NCBI GenBank assembly: GCA_028285035.1
Contig: JANQQF010000066.1
Location: 1-23,950 of the forward strand
From: Phycisphaerae bacterium
Lineage (GTDB): Bacteria; Chloroflexota; Anaerolineae; 4572-78; J111
Direction: 5' to 3'
Length of the DNA: 23,950 nt
Part shown: piece after piece, positions 1 through 6,522 of the stretch
Numbering within the stretch: the first letter of the stretch is position 1
Layout of the letters: every line of letters starts with the position of its first letter
Notes under the pieces: model-generated
Database searches by the model: none
What the model was told of the DNA's origin: nothing
The model's input: only the letters and a program-made list of their open reading frames with translations
Made by a program: the position numbers and the translations under genes

Positions 1-520
1 TCTGGGTTGCCTCTCGTTTTTGGGTGCCGATTTGTTTAACCTTTTCGCTCAAGGTTTTGTTTTGTTTCTTCAGGGTGTCAACCTGCTGGAGCTGCTGCCG
101 AATGATCATCCCCTGACCGTGGCTGTGCATGTGGTAATCGCCAAACATGTCGGTGAGTGCCCCAGGTGAGAGATTTAGACTGGTGGACCCAATCCAGAGC
201 AGGTCATCGAGTTCGCCGCGTTGAAGCCCTTTCTTCCAATGGGCCATGAAGGCCTCTTCATCACAGTCCCCCAACTCGGCAATTTGACGCTTGTATTTAT
301 TCTCCAGGACTCGTTGGATGCGACGCGAGACGGGGCCTTCCCCCTGCCCACTATGCACCAAGGCCTGGTGAATTTGGTAATCGGTGAGGCCAAAAATGGA
401 CACCCCTGATTTTTTGAGAATTTTCTTTTGCTCGGCCAAAGTTAGGCAGGTCCCCACCACTGGGCATTGTAGGTTGGTGCGTATCTCCCAAAAACTTTTT
501 CGGGTCTTTTGAAATTTCAT
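1..520 (-). CDS. DUF2325-type protein, N-terminal part (runs off left edge)
   Basis: An open frame begins with ATG at 520, about 6 nt after a GGAGAGAGG ribosome site, and continues without a stop past base 1 (173 codons visible). Near the N-terminus it has a CPVVGTC motif (Cys19, Cys25). Around residues 125-135 is a His-rich GDYHMHSHG segment, and the visible end is a charged coiled coil of the KKQNKTLSEK type. From memory this order (CPxxGTC, HMxSH, coiled coil, then a C-terminal Rossmann-like DUF2325 domain) is the usual DUF2325 layout; the C-terminal domain would lie outside the window. Biochemical function is unknown, and the Cys and His clusters suggest metal binding (inference). It is the last visible gene of the iron-uptake operon, 48 nt after the ATPase gene, so it probably shares its regulation. 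Confidence 0.7.
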   Translation of the reverse strand, partial: MKFQKTRKSFWEIRTNLQCPVVGTCLTLAEQKKILKKSGVSIFGLTDYQIHQALVHSGQGEGPVSRRIQRVLENKYKRQIAELGDCDEEAFMAHWKKGLQRGELDDLLWIGSTSLNLSPGALTDMFGDYHMHSHGQGMIIRQQLQQVDTLKKQNKTLSEKVKQIGTQKREATQ

Positions 521-568
521 AATAGCCTCTCTCCAAAGAGGAATAACCGCATTGTTAACCCCATCGTC

Positions 569-1423
569 TCACTCGGCTGGTGCCAGAACTGACTTGACAT
601 GTAATGAATTCTCTTCGACGTGAGATGGCTCAAGGGGAGGGTGTATCGTTTGATAGGGCAAGCAGACAGGCGAGCCACTACTCGGGTCGGTGACGATATT
701 GGCCTGCACCTGAAAAACATCGGCGATTAAATTGATGGTAAGAACATCCGTAGGCGATCCATCAGCCACAACCTGCCCATCTTTCAGTACAATCATTCGG
801 TTGCTGTAGCGGGCCGCTTGATTGAGATCATGCAGGACCAGCAAAATCGTCATCTGGCGTTCGCGATTGAGCTTTTCGATCAGCTCCATGACCTCAAGCT
901 GATAACCGATGTCGAGATAGGTCGTCGGTTCATCCAGCAGCAGAATGGGCGTGCTTTGAGCCAAGGCCATCGCAATCCAAGCCCGCTGCCGTTGACCACC
1001 GGAGAGCGTGTCGAGTGGGCGATCGGCAAACTCAACCATATTGGTGATGGAAATCGCCTCACGGGAAATCGTCTCATCTTCCGCCGACCACTGCTGAAAA
1101 AAGCCTTGATGTGGGTAGCGGCCTTGAGCAACCAATTCAAATACGGTCAATCCTTCGGGGGCAGTCGGACTCTGTGGTAAAATGCCAAGCTGTTTTGCCA
1201 GTTCTTTGGTCGGCATCTGATGTATGGCTTTACTATCAAGCAAGACCTCGCCCGTTTGGGGGCGCAATAGCCGCGCCAACCCCCGCAACAAGGTCGATTT
1301 GCCACACCCGTTTGGCCCAACCAAAGCGGTGATTTCTCCAGCCTTGATGGTCGTGCTGAGTTGATTGATAATTGGTTCTTTGTCATAGCCGAGCGATAAA
1401 TTCGCTGTGTTTAATCCATCCAT
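569..1423 (-). CDS. FecE/FepC-type ABC transporter ATPase (iron-siderophore/haem/B12 class)
   Basis: 284 aa cytoplasmic ATPase that would power the two FecCD permeases encoded upstream. All ABC motifs are intact: Walker [10 protein letters not shown] (36-44), Q-loop Gln84, signature LSGGQRQR (140-147), Walker B ILLLDEP (160-166) and H-loop His198. The RYPHQG stretch after the Q-loop and the [13 protein letters not shown] signature are typical of the iron-chelate/B12 subfamily. The last ~25 residues are a poorly conserved extension. Substrate cannot be read from the ATPase. No substrate-binding protein gene is present in the window, so the importer must borrow one encoded elsewhere. It is separated from the permease gene by a 171-bp palindrome-rich gap, which is unusual inside such an operon. 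Confidence 0.93.
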   Translation of the reverse strand: MDGLNTANLSLGYDKEPIINQLSTTIKAGEITALVGPNGCGKSTLLRGLARLLRPQTGEVLLDSKAIHQMPTKELAKQLGILPQSPTAPEGLTVFELVAQGRYPHQGFFQQWSAEDETISREAISITNMVEFADRPLDTLSGGQRQRAWIAMALAQSTPILLLDEPTTYLDIGYQLEVMELIEKLNRERQMTILLVLHDLNQAARYSNRMIVLKDGQVVADGSPTDVLTINLIADVFQVQANIVTDPSSGSPVCLPYQTIHPPLEPSHVEENSLHVKSVLAPAE

Positions 1424-1435
1424 GTTTTTCAGTAA

Positions 1436-1593
1436 TCAGTCGTTGGTAGTCGGTTTAGTCTCCGTCCTAAACAGAGTTTAGGGCAGATCCTGCCAACAAA
1501 CTATGTTTGCAACCTTACGAAACAGAGTTTCCTGTCCAAAATCGTGCTCAAATTAGAGTTTGGGCACGAGGAAAAATAATTACCAACTACTGA
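1436..1593. repeat. MITE-like palindrome cluster with imperfect terminal inverted repeats
   Basis: The gap between the permease and ATPase genes is framed by an imperfect 13-bp inverted repeat (TCAGTCGTTGGTA at 1436-1448, complement of 1581-1593, one mismatch). Inside are four short palindromes of one style: CCTAAAC-aga-GTTTAGG (1466-1482), CAAAC-tat-GTTTG (1497-1509), GAAAC-aga-GTTTC (1519-1531), and a 10-bp stem with one G-T pair around a 6-nt loop (1543-1568). Centres are 22-31 bp apart. No target-site duplication is evident. It could be a small non-autonomous element or a set of RNA hairpins that adjusts expression between the two genes. Confidence 0.55.
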
Positions 1594-1594
1594 C

Positions 1595-2656
1595 TCACCG
1601 TCCTTTCTGATACAACAAATACGCAAAATAGGGGGCACCGATGATGGCGGTGGTCACGCCGATGGGAAGTTCGCTAGGTGAGATGATCCAGCGTGAGGCC
1701 AAATCGGAAACCACCATCAACAGGGCACCCGTTAATACCGTGCCAAGCAGCAAGCCCTCGTGCGATGGTCCCACGAGACGGCGGGCGATGTGGGGTGAGA
1801 CAAAGCCGACAAAGCCAATCGTCCCAGCAACCGTGACCGTGATGGCCGCTAGGGCCGAACTCAAGGCAATCAAAAATAGGCGCTGTACCTCAACTTGCAT
1901 CCCCAAGCCCTTAGCTAAATCATCGCCCAAACCAAGTGTGTTAAGCTGGCGGGCGGAGAAAATGGTGATCGGGATGAGCACTGCGAGCCACCCCAAGACC
2001 ATACGGACCTCGCCCCAGGTACTGCCGTAGACGCTACCGGTTAACCAGACATAGGCTTGTTGGGCCTCAGTGACTTCGAGCCGGGTCAAGAAAAAGCTGA
2101 TCAAAGATCCGCCAAATGAGGCCAAGCCGACCCCAATCAAAATCAGGCGTAGGGAGCTACTGCCATCGCTCCAGGATAGGCCGTAGATGATGGCTGAGGC
2201 CCCAAGGGCACCAGCAAAAGCCAACCACGGCAGTAGGGTGGACGATGGGGACTCCGCGAAAAGGATGTAGCCCACGACGACTACCCCCGCCCCGGCGTTA
2301 ATGCCGAGTAAGCCTGGATCAGCCAAATCATTCCGGGTGATGCCCTGAATGATTGCCCCCGACGCCGCCAAGGCCATGCCAATCATCAACGCCAGTACAA
2401 TACGGGGCAGGCGAAAGGTGCGAACCACCAATTCGTGGTTTGAGTCGTCTGTTTCAAGGCCGATGACTGCTCGCACCACGTCCAGGGGAGCAATGTTGTA
2501 CTCGCCATAACTGACGCTCATCACCACCGCCAACAGGAGGCCCAGCCCCAACATTAGGATGGCGAGTGGAGCGCGACGATCTATTCTCAGAGATAATGGT
2601 AGCCAGGTTGGTCGAATAACGAGCCAGGTGGGTCGGGGAAAGGAGGTGTTTTTCAC
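1595..2656 (-). CDS. FecCD-family ABC transporter permease (second of two)
   Basis: 353 aa polytopic inner-membrane permease of the iron-chelate/cobalamin importer family. After a polar ~28-residue N-terminus come about ten hydrophobic segments. Family landmarks are visible: RLPRIVLALMIGMALAASGAI followed by QGITRNDLADPGLLG (about 83-120), the EAA-like coupling region IGFVGFVSPHIARR (about 283-296), and SELPIGVTTAIIGAPYF near the C-terminus. The frame starts with GTG at 2656 behind a weak AAGG. It pairs with the permease at 2804-3841 to form a heterodimeric channel (a FepD/FepG-like arrangement). The ATPase gene lies downstream on the same strand. Confidence 0.93.
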   Translation of the reverse strand: MKNTSFPRPTWLVIRPTWLPLSLRIDRRAPLAILMLGLGLLLAVVMSVSYGEYNIAPLDVVRAVIGLETDDSNHELVVRTFRLPRIVLALMIGMALAASGAIIQGITRNDLADPGLLGINAGAGVVVVGYILFAESPSSTLLPWLAFAGALGASAIIYGLSWSDGSSSLRLILIGVGLASFGGSLISFFLTRLEVTEAQQAYVWLTGSVYGSTWGEVRMVLGWLAVLIPITIFSARQLNTLGLGDDLAKGLGMQVEVQRLFLIALSSALAAITVTVAGTIGFVGFVSPHIARRLVGPSHEGLLLGTVLTGALLMVVSDLASRWIISPSELPIGVTTAIIGAPYFAYLLYQKGR

Positions 2657-2698
2657 TGCCTTAATTCCATTTCGTTTATCATAATAAATGCAAAATCG

Positions 2699-2799
2699 AA
2701 TAATTAATTGTTGAACTGATTAATTGCTGAATAATCAATGAGGTTAGTATGGAGAGTCATTAATCGTTCAACAATTCACCCATTAATCAATTAATTATT
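2699..2799. repeat. A+T-rich nested inverted repeat between the two permease genes
   Basis: Two perfect 11-bp inverted repeats are nested in the 147-bp gap. The outer pair is AATAATTAATT (2699-2709) with AATTAATTATT (2789-2799). The inner pair is AATTGTTGAAC (2706-2716) with GTTCAACAATT (2766-2776). The overall 101-bp symmetric layout suggests a small MITE-like insert or a processing hairpin. Low sequence complexity makes the outer arm alone weak evidence; the inner arm is more specific. Confidence 0.45.
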
Positions 2800-2803
2800 A
2801 GTG

Positions 2804-3841
2804 TCATCGTATCTTCCAGCGGGCCAGATAAATAAAAAAAGGTGCGCCCACAAACGCCAGCATCATCCCGATGGGTATTTCTTGGGGGCGGAGGGCAATC
2901 CGGCCTAGCGCATCGGCTAACGTCACCAAAATGGCACCGGCCACGGCTCCGTAAGGGATGATCCAACGGTAATCAACGCCGCAGATGGTTCGTACGATAT
3001 GGGGGATGACTAAACCGACAAAGCCAACGGGTCCCGCAATTGCCACCGAGCCACCCGCCAAAAGAATGACCATTACTGCGGCAAGGGCTTTGATGAGGGC
3101 GGTATTTTGGCCTAATCCTTTGGCCACATCTTGCCCCAAACTGATGGTTGTAATCTGGCGGCTGATGAGTAGGCTGCCGATGAGGCCGACAAAGATGAAG
3201 GGTGAAAGCCAGTTGATGATCTCCCAATCGCGGCCAGCCAGGGAGCCGACGGTCCAAAAGCGGATTTGGTCAAAAGTGTTTTGGTCGAGAACTAAGATGG
3301 CGGTGGTGAAAGCGGTGGTGAAGGCGGCAAAGATGACACCAGCCAAGGTGAGCTTGACAGGGGTTGCCCCGCCTCGGCCAATCGAGCCAAGGGTGTAAAC
3401 GACCACGGCGGCGATGGCGGCCCCAACAATGGCCAGAATGCCATAAATGATCAGGGGCGGCGCACCGAGTAAATAAACTCCCAACACAACGGCGAAGGAG
3501 GCACCTGCATTAATGCCCAAAATGCTGGGTGAGGCTAACGGATTACCTGTCAAGCCTTGCATGATCGCCCCTGCTACGGCCAAACCGACCCCAATCAGTA
3601 CCCCAGCCAGCACCCTCGGCAGGCGAACCGTGCGAATGATCAGGTGGTCAAACAAGGTCTCGTCATATTGAAATAAGGCTTGGAACACCGTACCAACGGT
3701 AATTTCGGCAGCACCCAAGGTAATGCTAACGGCCAAACCGAGGAGTAGCAGGGCTAAACTAATCAACAGCCCCGTAAAAAGAAAGGCGGCCGGACCAATT
3801 AAACGTGTTCGATTAACAGATGCCGAGGTCATCTGGGTCAA
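2804..3841 (-). CDS. FecCD-family ABC transporter permease (first of two)
   Basis: 345 aa membrane permease, partner of the permease at 1595-2656. It shows the family blocks RLPRVLAGVLIGVGLAVAGAI with QGLTGNPLASPSILGINAG, then GPVGFVGLVIPHIVR in the coupling helix region, and QEIPIGMMLAFVGAPFFIYL at the C-terminus. The frame begins with TTG at 3841, ten nt after a GGGAG ribosome site; an internal ATG at 3832 is the alternative. The 29-nt gap to the preceding small gene suggests cotranscription from the regulatory module at 4282-4459. Function is import of ferric siderophore, haem or corrinoid across the membrane. The exact substrate cannot be told from sequence. Confidence 0.93.
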   Translation of the reverse strand: MTQMTSASVNRTRLIGPAAFLFTGLLISLALLLLGLAVSITLGAAEITVGTVFQALFQYDETLFDHLIIRTVRLPRVLAGVLIGVGLAVAGAIMQGLTGNPLASPSILGINAGASFAVVLGVYLLGAPPLIIYGILAIVGAAIAAVVVYTLGSIGRGGATPVKLTLAGVIFAAFTTAFTTAILVLDQNTFDQIRFWTVGSLAGRDWEIINWLSPFIFVGLIGSLLISRQITTISLGQDVAKGLGQNTALIKALAAVMVILLAGGSVAIAGPVGFVGLVIPHIVRTICGVDYRWIIPYGAVAGAILVTLADALGRIALRPQEIPIGMMLAFVGAPFFIYLARWKIR

Positions 3842-3870
3842 TTTAATCGCTCTCCCAAATTAGATTCCTG

Positions 3871-4263
3871 TCATTTGGCCAATCGGCTGGATGCCCAAGC
3901 TAAGGCATCCGCTTGCTTTGAAAAGACAACCGATGGATAGGGGGTCGGGTTGATCCGTATTCTGGCCCGTTGGGCCGCTTGGCTGGCCAGCGTGTCAGCA
4001 ATGTAGGCCTTGCCCAAGCACTTATCATTTAAGAGCGCCTCATTTTCAACGAGCCACTCTCGTTGTTTCTTTAAAATGCGTTTACGATCGATTGGGCTTT
4101 CTTTTTTTGATCCAGTCAGATCAATAATCATCACGTAGGCTTGATTTCGCTTGAGAATGGTGGTGTAGCGACGGATGTAGGTCTCAACATCTTTCTCTGT
4201 CAGTTTATCTAGCCACTCGACAATAAAAATGGGCCTTGGTTTTTCTTGATGAATCCTAATCAT
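3871..4263 (-). CDS. Small STAS/SEC14-like (SpoIIAA-like) protein, function unknown
   Basis: 130 aa soluble protein with ATG at 4263 and a strong GGAGG five nt upstream. There is no signal peptide or membrane segment. The pattern resembles the SpoIIAA-like STAS/SEC14 fold: an N-terminal strand (PIFIVEWLDKLTEKDVETYI), a central YVMIIDLTGS strand-loop, a helix with RKRILKKQREWL, and a C-terminal AWASSRL helix. This is fold-level resemblance only. It is the promoter-proximal gene of the iron-uptake operon, directly behind the duplicated regulatory module. An unrelated regulatory or sensor role is possible, but no ligand site is recognisable. Confidence 0.6.
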   Translation of the reverse strand: MIRIHQEKPRPIFIVEWLDKLTEKDVETYIRRYTTILKRNQAYVMIIDLTGSKKESPIDRKRILKKQREWLVENEALLNDKCLGKAYIADTLASQAAQRARIRINPTPYPSVVFSKQADALAWASSRLAK

Positions 4264-4281
4264 AACGCCCTCCTAGCCTTG

Positions 4282-4459
4282 TAACTCACTTGGCCGAGAA
4301 TACTTGAGATTTTGCGTTGTATCAATAGCTTTTGGTTAAGGGAAAATTGCAAGGTAGGTTTAATGAAGACTATTGAATAGTTAATTTCGCCAATGTGTAG
4401 GGTAAACACAATTGATAGGCAAGGGTTACCAAATAAATTTAAATGGGGTTAACTTTTAC
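4282..4459 (-). promoter_or_regulatory. Shared upstream regulatory module, copy A (iron-uptake operon)
   Basis: This region aligns with 6258-6435 at a constant offset of 1976 bp through the main conserved blocks. They are GAGAATAC (4296), CAATAGCTTT followed by GGTTAAG (4323-4340), GTTAAT (4380), AAGGGTTACCAAAT (4421) and GGGTTAACTTTT (4446). Read toward the gene these give three same-orientation TTAACC/GTAACC elements. Conserved blocks with diverged spacers at fixed distance look like a regulatory duplication, not coding sequence. The module sits between the end of rpsD and the STAS-like gene, so it should drive the uptake operon. Confidence 0.75.
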
Positions 4460-4496
4460 CAGCCCATCAAATTGCGTTGTATTGGTAGATCTAAGT

Positions 4497-5108
4497 CTAT
4501 CGGCGAGAGTAATACTCAATGACTAAGGAGACCTCGCAGATGACGGGGACTTCCTCTCGCTTGGGTAGGTAAACCAGGGTGGTAGACATCTGTTTTTTGT
4601 TGCGGGTCAGATAATCAGGCGGCTCTCCGGTTGTTTCCAGAGCCTCAGTAAAGCACGGGATTTTCTGGCTTTTGGCTCGCACCGCAACCACATCATTCGG
4701 TTTGACAGCATAGGAGGCGATATTCACTCGCTTGCCATTGACCTCGATATGACCGTGGGATACATATTGACGGGCCGCATAGATGGTCCGGGCCAAGCCG
4801 GCGCGGTAGACCACGGCATCGAGCCGACTTTCCAGCATCTGGACCAAGTTGTCTGGGGTGTTGCCATATTGCCGGGAGGCCTTGCGGAAGTAGTTTCGCA
4901 TTTGGCGTTCGTGGATGTTGTATTGAGCCCGAAGTCGCTGCTTTTCGACCAGTTGACGTTTGAAGTCAGATTCCTTACGCTTGAAGCGTTGAATACGGCC
5001 GTGTTGCCCCGGCGGATAAGACTTCTTCTCCATAATCTTGGCCGCTTTGGGGGTCAGGGGCACGCCCAAGGCGCGTGACACTTTTACCTTTGGTCCATTG
5101 TATTTCAT
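4497..5108 (-). CDS. rpsD: 30S ribosomal protein S4, cysteine-free form
   Basis: 203 aa, full-length uS4, which binds 16S rRNA early in 30S assembly. The PPGQHG motif (about 32-37), the helical ESDFKRQLVEKQRLRAQY region, the S4 RNA-binding domain (SRLDAVVYRAG, then QYVSHGHIEVNGKRVNIASY) and the C-terminal VIEYYSR are all present. The N-terminus (MKYNGPKVKVSRALG) lacks the four cysteines that bind a metal centre in some S4 proteins such as that of Thermus. The gene lies 9 nt behind a flavodoxin gene, with AGGA seven to eight nt before its ATG, and not in the usual rpsM-rpsK-rpoA context. It may be a second, metal-independent copy made under metal limitation; whether a Cys-containing copy exists elsewhere cannot be seen here. 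Confidence 0.95.
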   Translation of the reverse strand: MKYNGPKVKVSRALGVPLTPKAAKIMEKKSYPPGQHGRIQRFKRKESDFKRQLVEKQRLRAQYNIHERQMRNYFRKASRQYGNTPDNLVQMLESRLDAVVYRAGLARTIYAARQYVSHGHIEVNGKRVNIASYAVKPNDVVAVRAKSQKIPCFTEALETTGEPPDYLTRNKKQMSTTLVYLPKREEVPVICEVSLVIEYYSRR

Positions 5109-5117
5109 TGTAATATC

Positions 5118-5648
5118 CTAAAATCCAAATTCTCTTTGGAGGAGCATTGTCCAGGCATCGAGCCGAACTTCAGTCCAATCCGATTGATTTTCCTCATCTA
5201 AGGGCAGCCCCATAAAGCCGCTATCCTTAAACCCTTCCTCAAACAGGGCGCGGGAGTCGTCAAATTCGTAGTTGTCTGGGTGCCAAGTGCCGACGAGGTT
5301 GCCCCCGTTAGCTAGAACCACTTTACCAATGGTGCCGACGGCATCGATAAATGAGTCGGGGTAACCCCGAGAGTCGCCATAGCCAAAGAGAGCCACAGTC
5401 TTGCCCGCAAAGTTGACCTCTTCAAAATCAGAGAATTGGTCATCCCAATCCTCTTGTAGCTCCCCAATATCCCAAGTGGGGCAACCAAAGATGAGGTACT
5501 GATAGTCTGCCATCTTGGCCACCCCATCGGTGATATTGTGTAAGACCACCATATCTTCTTCAATCGCATCAAAGCGACCTTTGATTTCCTGGGCTGCATA
5601 CTCCGTGTTGCCGGTGGATGAGCCATAAAACAAGCCGATTTTTGGCAT
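5118..5648 (-). CDS. Long-chain flavodoxin (second of a tandem pair)
   Basis: 176 aa FMN electron carrier of the FldA type. The FMN phosphate loop GSSTGNT is at 9-15, the isoalloxazine-stacking loop at CPTWDIGELQ (Trp59), and the second flavin loop at GYGDSRGYPDSF (89-100). The roughly 20-residue insertion characteristic of long-chain flavodoxins is present before the C-terminal GLPLDEENQSDWTEVRL. The ATG follows GGAGG at nine nt, and that ribosome site lies within the end of the preceding flavodoxin gene. Flavodoxins replace ferredoxin when iron is scarce. The gene is paralogous to its neighbour but clearly diverged (Tyr90 versus Thr92 in the flavin loop), so the pair is unlikely to be a recent duplication. 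Confidence 0.95.
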   Translation of the reverse strand: MPKIGLFYGSSTGNTEYAAQEIKGRFDAIEEDMVVLHNITDGVAKMADYQYLIFGCPTWDIGELQEDWDDQFSDFEEVNFAGKTVALFGYGDSRGYPDSFIDAVGTIGKVVLANGGNLVGTWHPDNYEFDDSRALFEEGFKDSGFMGLPLDEENQSDWTEVRLDAWTMLLQREFGF

Positions 5649-5649
5649 C

Positions 5650-6180
5650 TTAATTTGCCTCCAAATTAAATTCTTTGATCAACTGTTTAACCCAAGTCTG
5701 AACCCGCTCCTCGGTTAAATCAGATTCGTTGTCATCATCAAGGGCCAGCCCCATAAAGTGGCCATTACGAACCGCGAGAGATTCATCAAATTCATACTCA
5801 TCCGTCGGCCAAAAACCCACCAGTTGACCTCCTTGCTCCTCCACCTTTTCTCCAATGATGCCGAGGGCATCCTGAAAGTTGAAGGCATAGCCCATCTGGT
5901 CGCCCGTGCCAAACATCGCCACTTGCTTGCCCTTCAAGTCAACATCATCCAACTTCTCAAACAACATATCCCAGTCAGACTGTAGCTCACCGACATTCCA
6001 GGTGGGACAGCCAATGATGATTTTGTTGTGCTCGCCCAGTTGAGATAAATCATCCAGCTCCGCCACATCAATCAACTCGACTAAATCGGCTTGAAACTCA
6101 TCAAATTGCTCCTTCATAAATTGAGCAGCGGCTTCAGTATTTCCCGTAGTACTCCCATAAAAGATCGGTATTTTTGCCAT
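5650..6180 (-). CDS. Long-chain flavodoxin (first of a tandem pair)
   Basis: 176 aa, with P-loop GSTTGNT (9-15), FMN-stacking Trp61 in CPTWNVGELQ and second flavin loop GTGDQMGYAF (91-100), so a functional FMN protein. The start at 6180 is chosen over the upstream ATG at 6195 because GGAG lies nine nt before 6180 and the protein then begins MAKIPIFYG, as the family does. It is the lead gene of the flavodoxin-flavodoxin-rpsD operon, with one base between its stop and the next ATG. The leader contains an intrinsic terminator (6218-6245) and, further upstream, copy B of the shared regulatory module. Confidence 0.95.
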   Translation of the reverse strand: MAKIPIFYGSTTGNTEAAAQFMKEQFDEFQADLVELIDVAELDDLSQLGEHNKIIIGCPTWNVGELQSDWDMLFEKLDDVDLKGKQVAMFGTGDQMGYAFNFQDALGIIGEKVEEQGGQLVGFWPTDEYEFDESLAVRNGHFMGLALDDDNESDLTEERVQTWVKQLIKEFNLEAN

Positions 6181-6217
6181 CGTCGTTTTCTCCATAAGCT
6201 AGGTAGGGAATGGGGAT

Positions 6218-6245
6218 CAAAAAAATAGCCTCAACATATGAGGCT
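6218..6245 (-). terminator. Intrinsic terminator inside the flavodoxin leader (candidate attenuator)
   Basis: On the minus strand AGCCTCA (6245-6239) pairs with TGAGGCT (6233-6227) around a 5-nt loop, followed by a run of seven T. It lies upstream of the flavodoxin start and downstream of the conserved module. The preceding gene already has its own terminator at 6443-6480, so this one appears to act on the leader transcript itself. Confidence 0.7.
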
Positions 6246-6257
6246 GTCTGATTCAGA

Positions 6258-6435
6258 AACTCACCTTGGCGGAGAATACCGTACATTTTGGGCTGTTTCA
6301 ATAGCTTTGGGTTAAGGAGAAAATTGAAGCTGTTTTGAATTAGGATGATGTTACAGTTAATCTGGTAGGTATATCAGGTGATGAAGATTAGTAAGTAAGG
6401 GTTACCAAATTAACTTAAACAGGGTTAACTTTTGA
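6258..6435 (-). promoter_or_regulatory. Shared upstream regulatory module, copy B (flavodoxin operon)
   Basis: Counterpart of 4282-4459. Conserved blocks are GAGAATAC (6272), CAATAGCTTT followed by GGTTAAG (6299-6316), AAGGGTTACCAAAT (6397) and GGGTTAACTTTT (6422). Distances between blocks (27, 98 and 123 bp relative to CAATAGCT) equal those in copy A, although a short indel pair exists between blocks. The repeated TTAACC-type elements resemble half-sites of the palindrome found at the ferredoxin and ZIP genes. The transcription start is not determined. Confidence 0.75.
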
Positions 6436-6442
6436 GGAAATG

Positions 6443-6480
6443 AAAAGTGCGTTCGGCAAATTCTGGCGAACGCACTTTTA
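6443..6480. terminator. Strong intrinsic terminator of the 6523-6945 gene
   Basis: AAAAGTGCGTTCG (6443-6455) pairs perfectly with CGAACGCACTTTT (6467-6479), a 13-bp stem with an 11-nt loop. A/T runs sit on both sides, so it can work in either direction. It separates the orphan gene from the flavodoxin promoter region. Confidence 0.85.
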
Positions 6481-6522
6481 CTATAACAACCAGGGAGAAG
6501 TTTTGGGTTGTTCAAAAAGGAA

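Noticed and set aside
818..1332. Plus-strand open frames of 73-120 codons opposite the ATPase gene, and many similar ones opposite the permeases, rpsD, MFS, OsmC and ABC genes.
   Set aside because: They are antisense shadows of strongly recognisable genes, with low-complexity or Arg/Pro/Ser-rich translations and no ribosome sites.
1466..1568. CRISPR-like array in the palindrome cluster.
   Set aside because: Repeats are short (13-26 bp), palindromic and not identical, spacers are under 20 bp and no cas genes are near.
6181..6435. A known riboswitch class (FMN, Mn yybP-ykoY, NiCo, cobalamin) in the flavodoxin leader.
   Set aside because: None of the recognisable consensus cores of those classes is visible; only an uncharacterised attenuator can be proposed.
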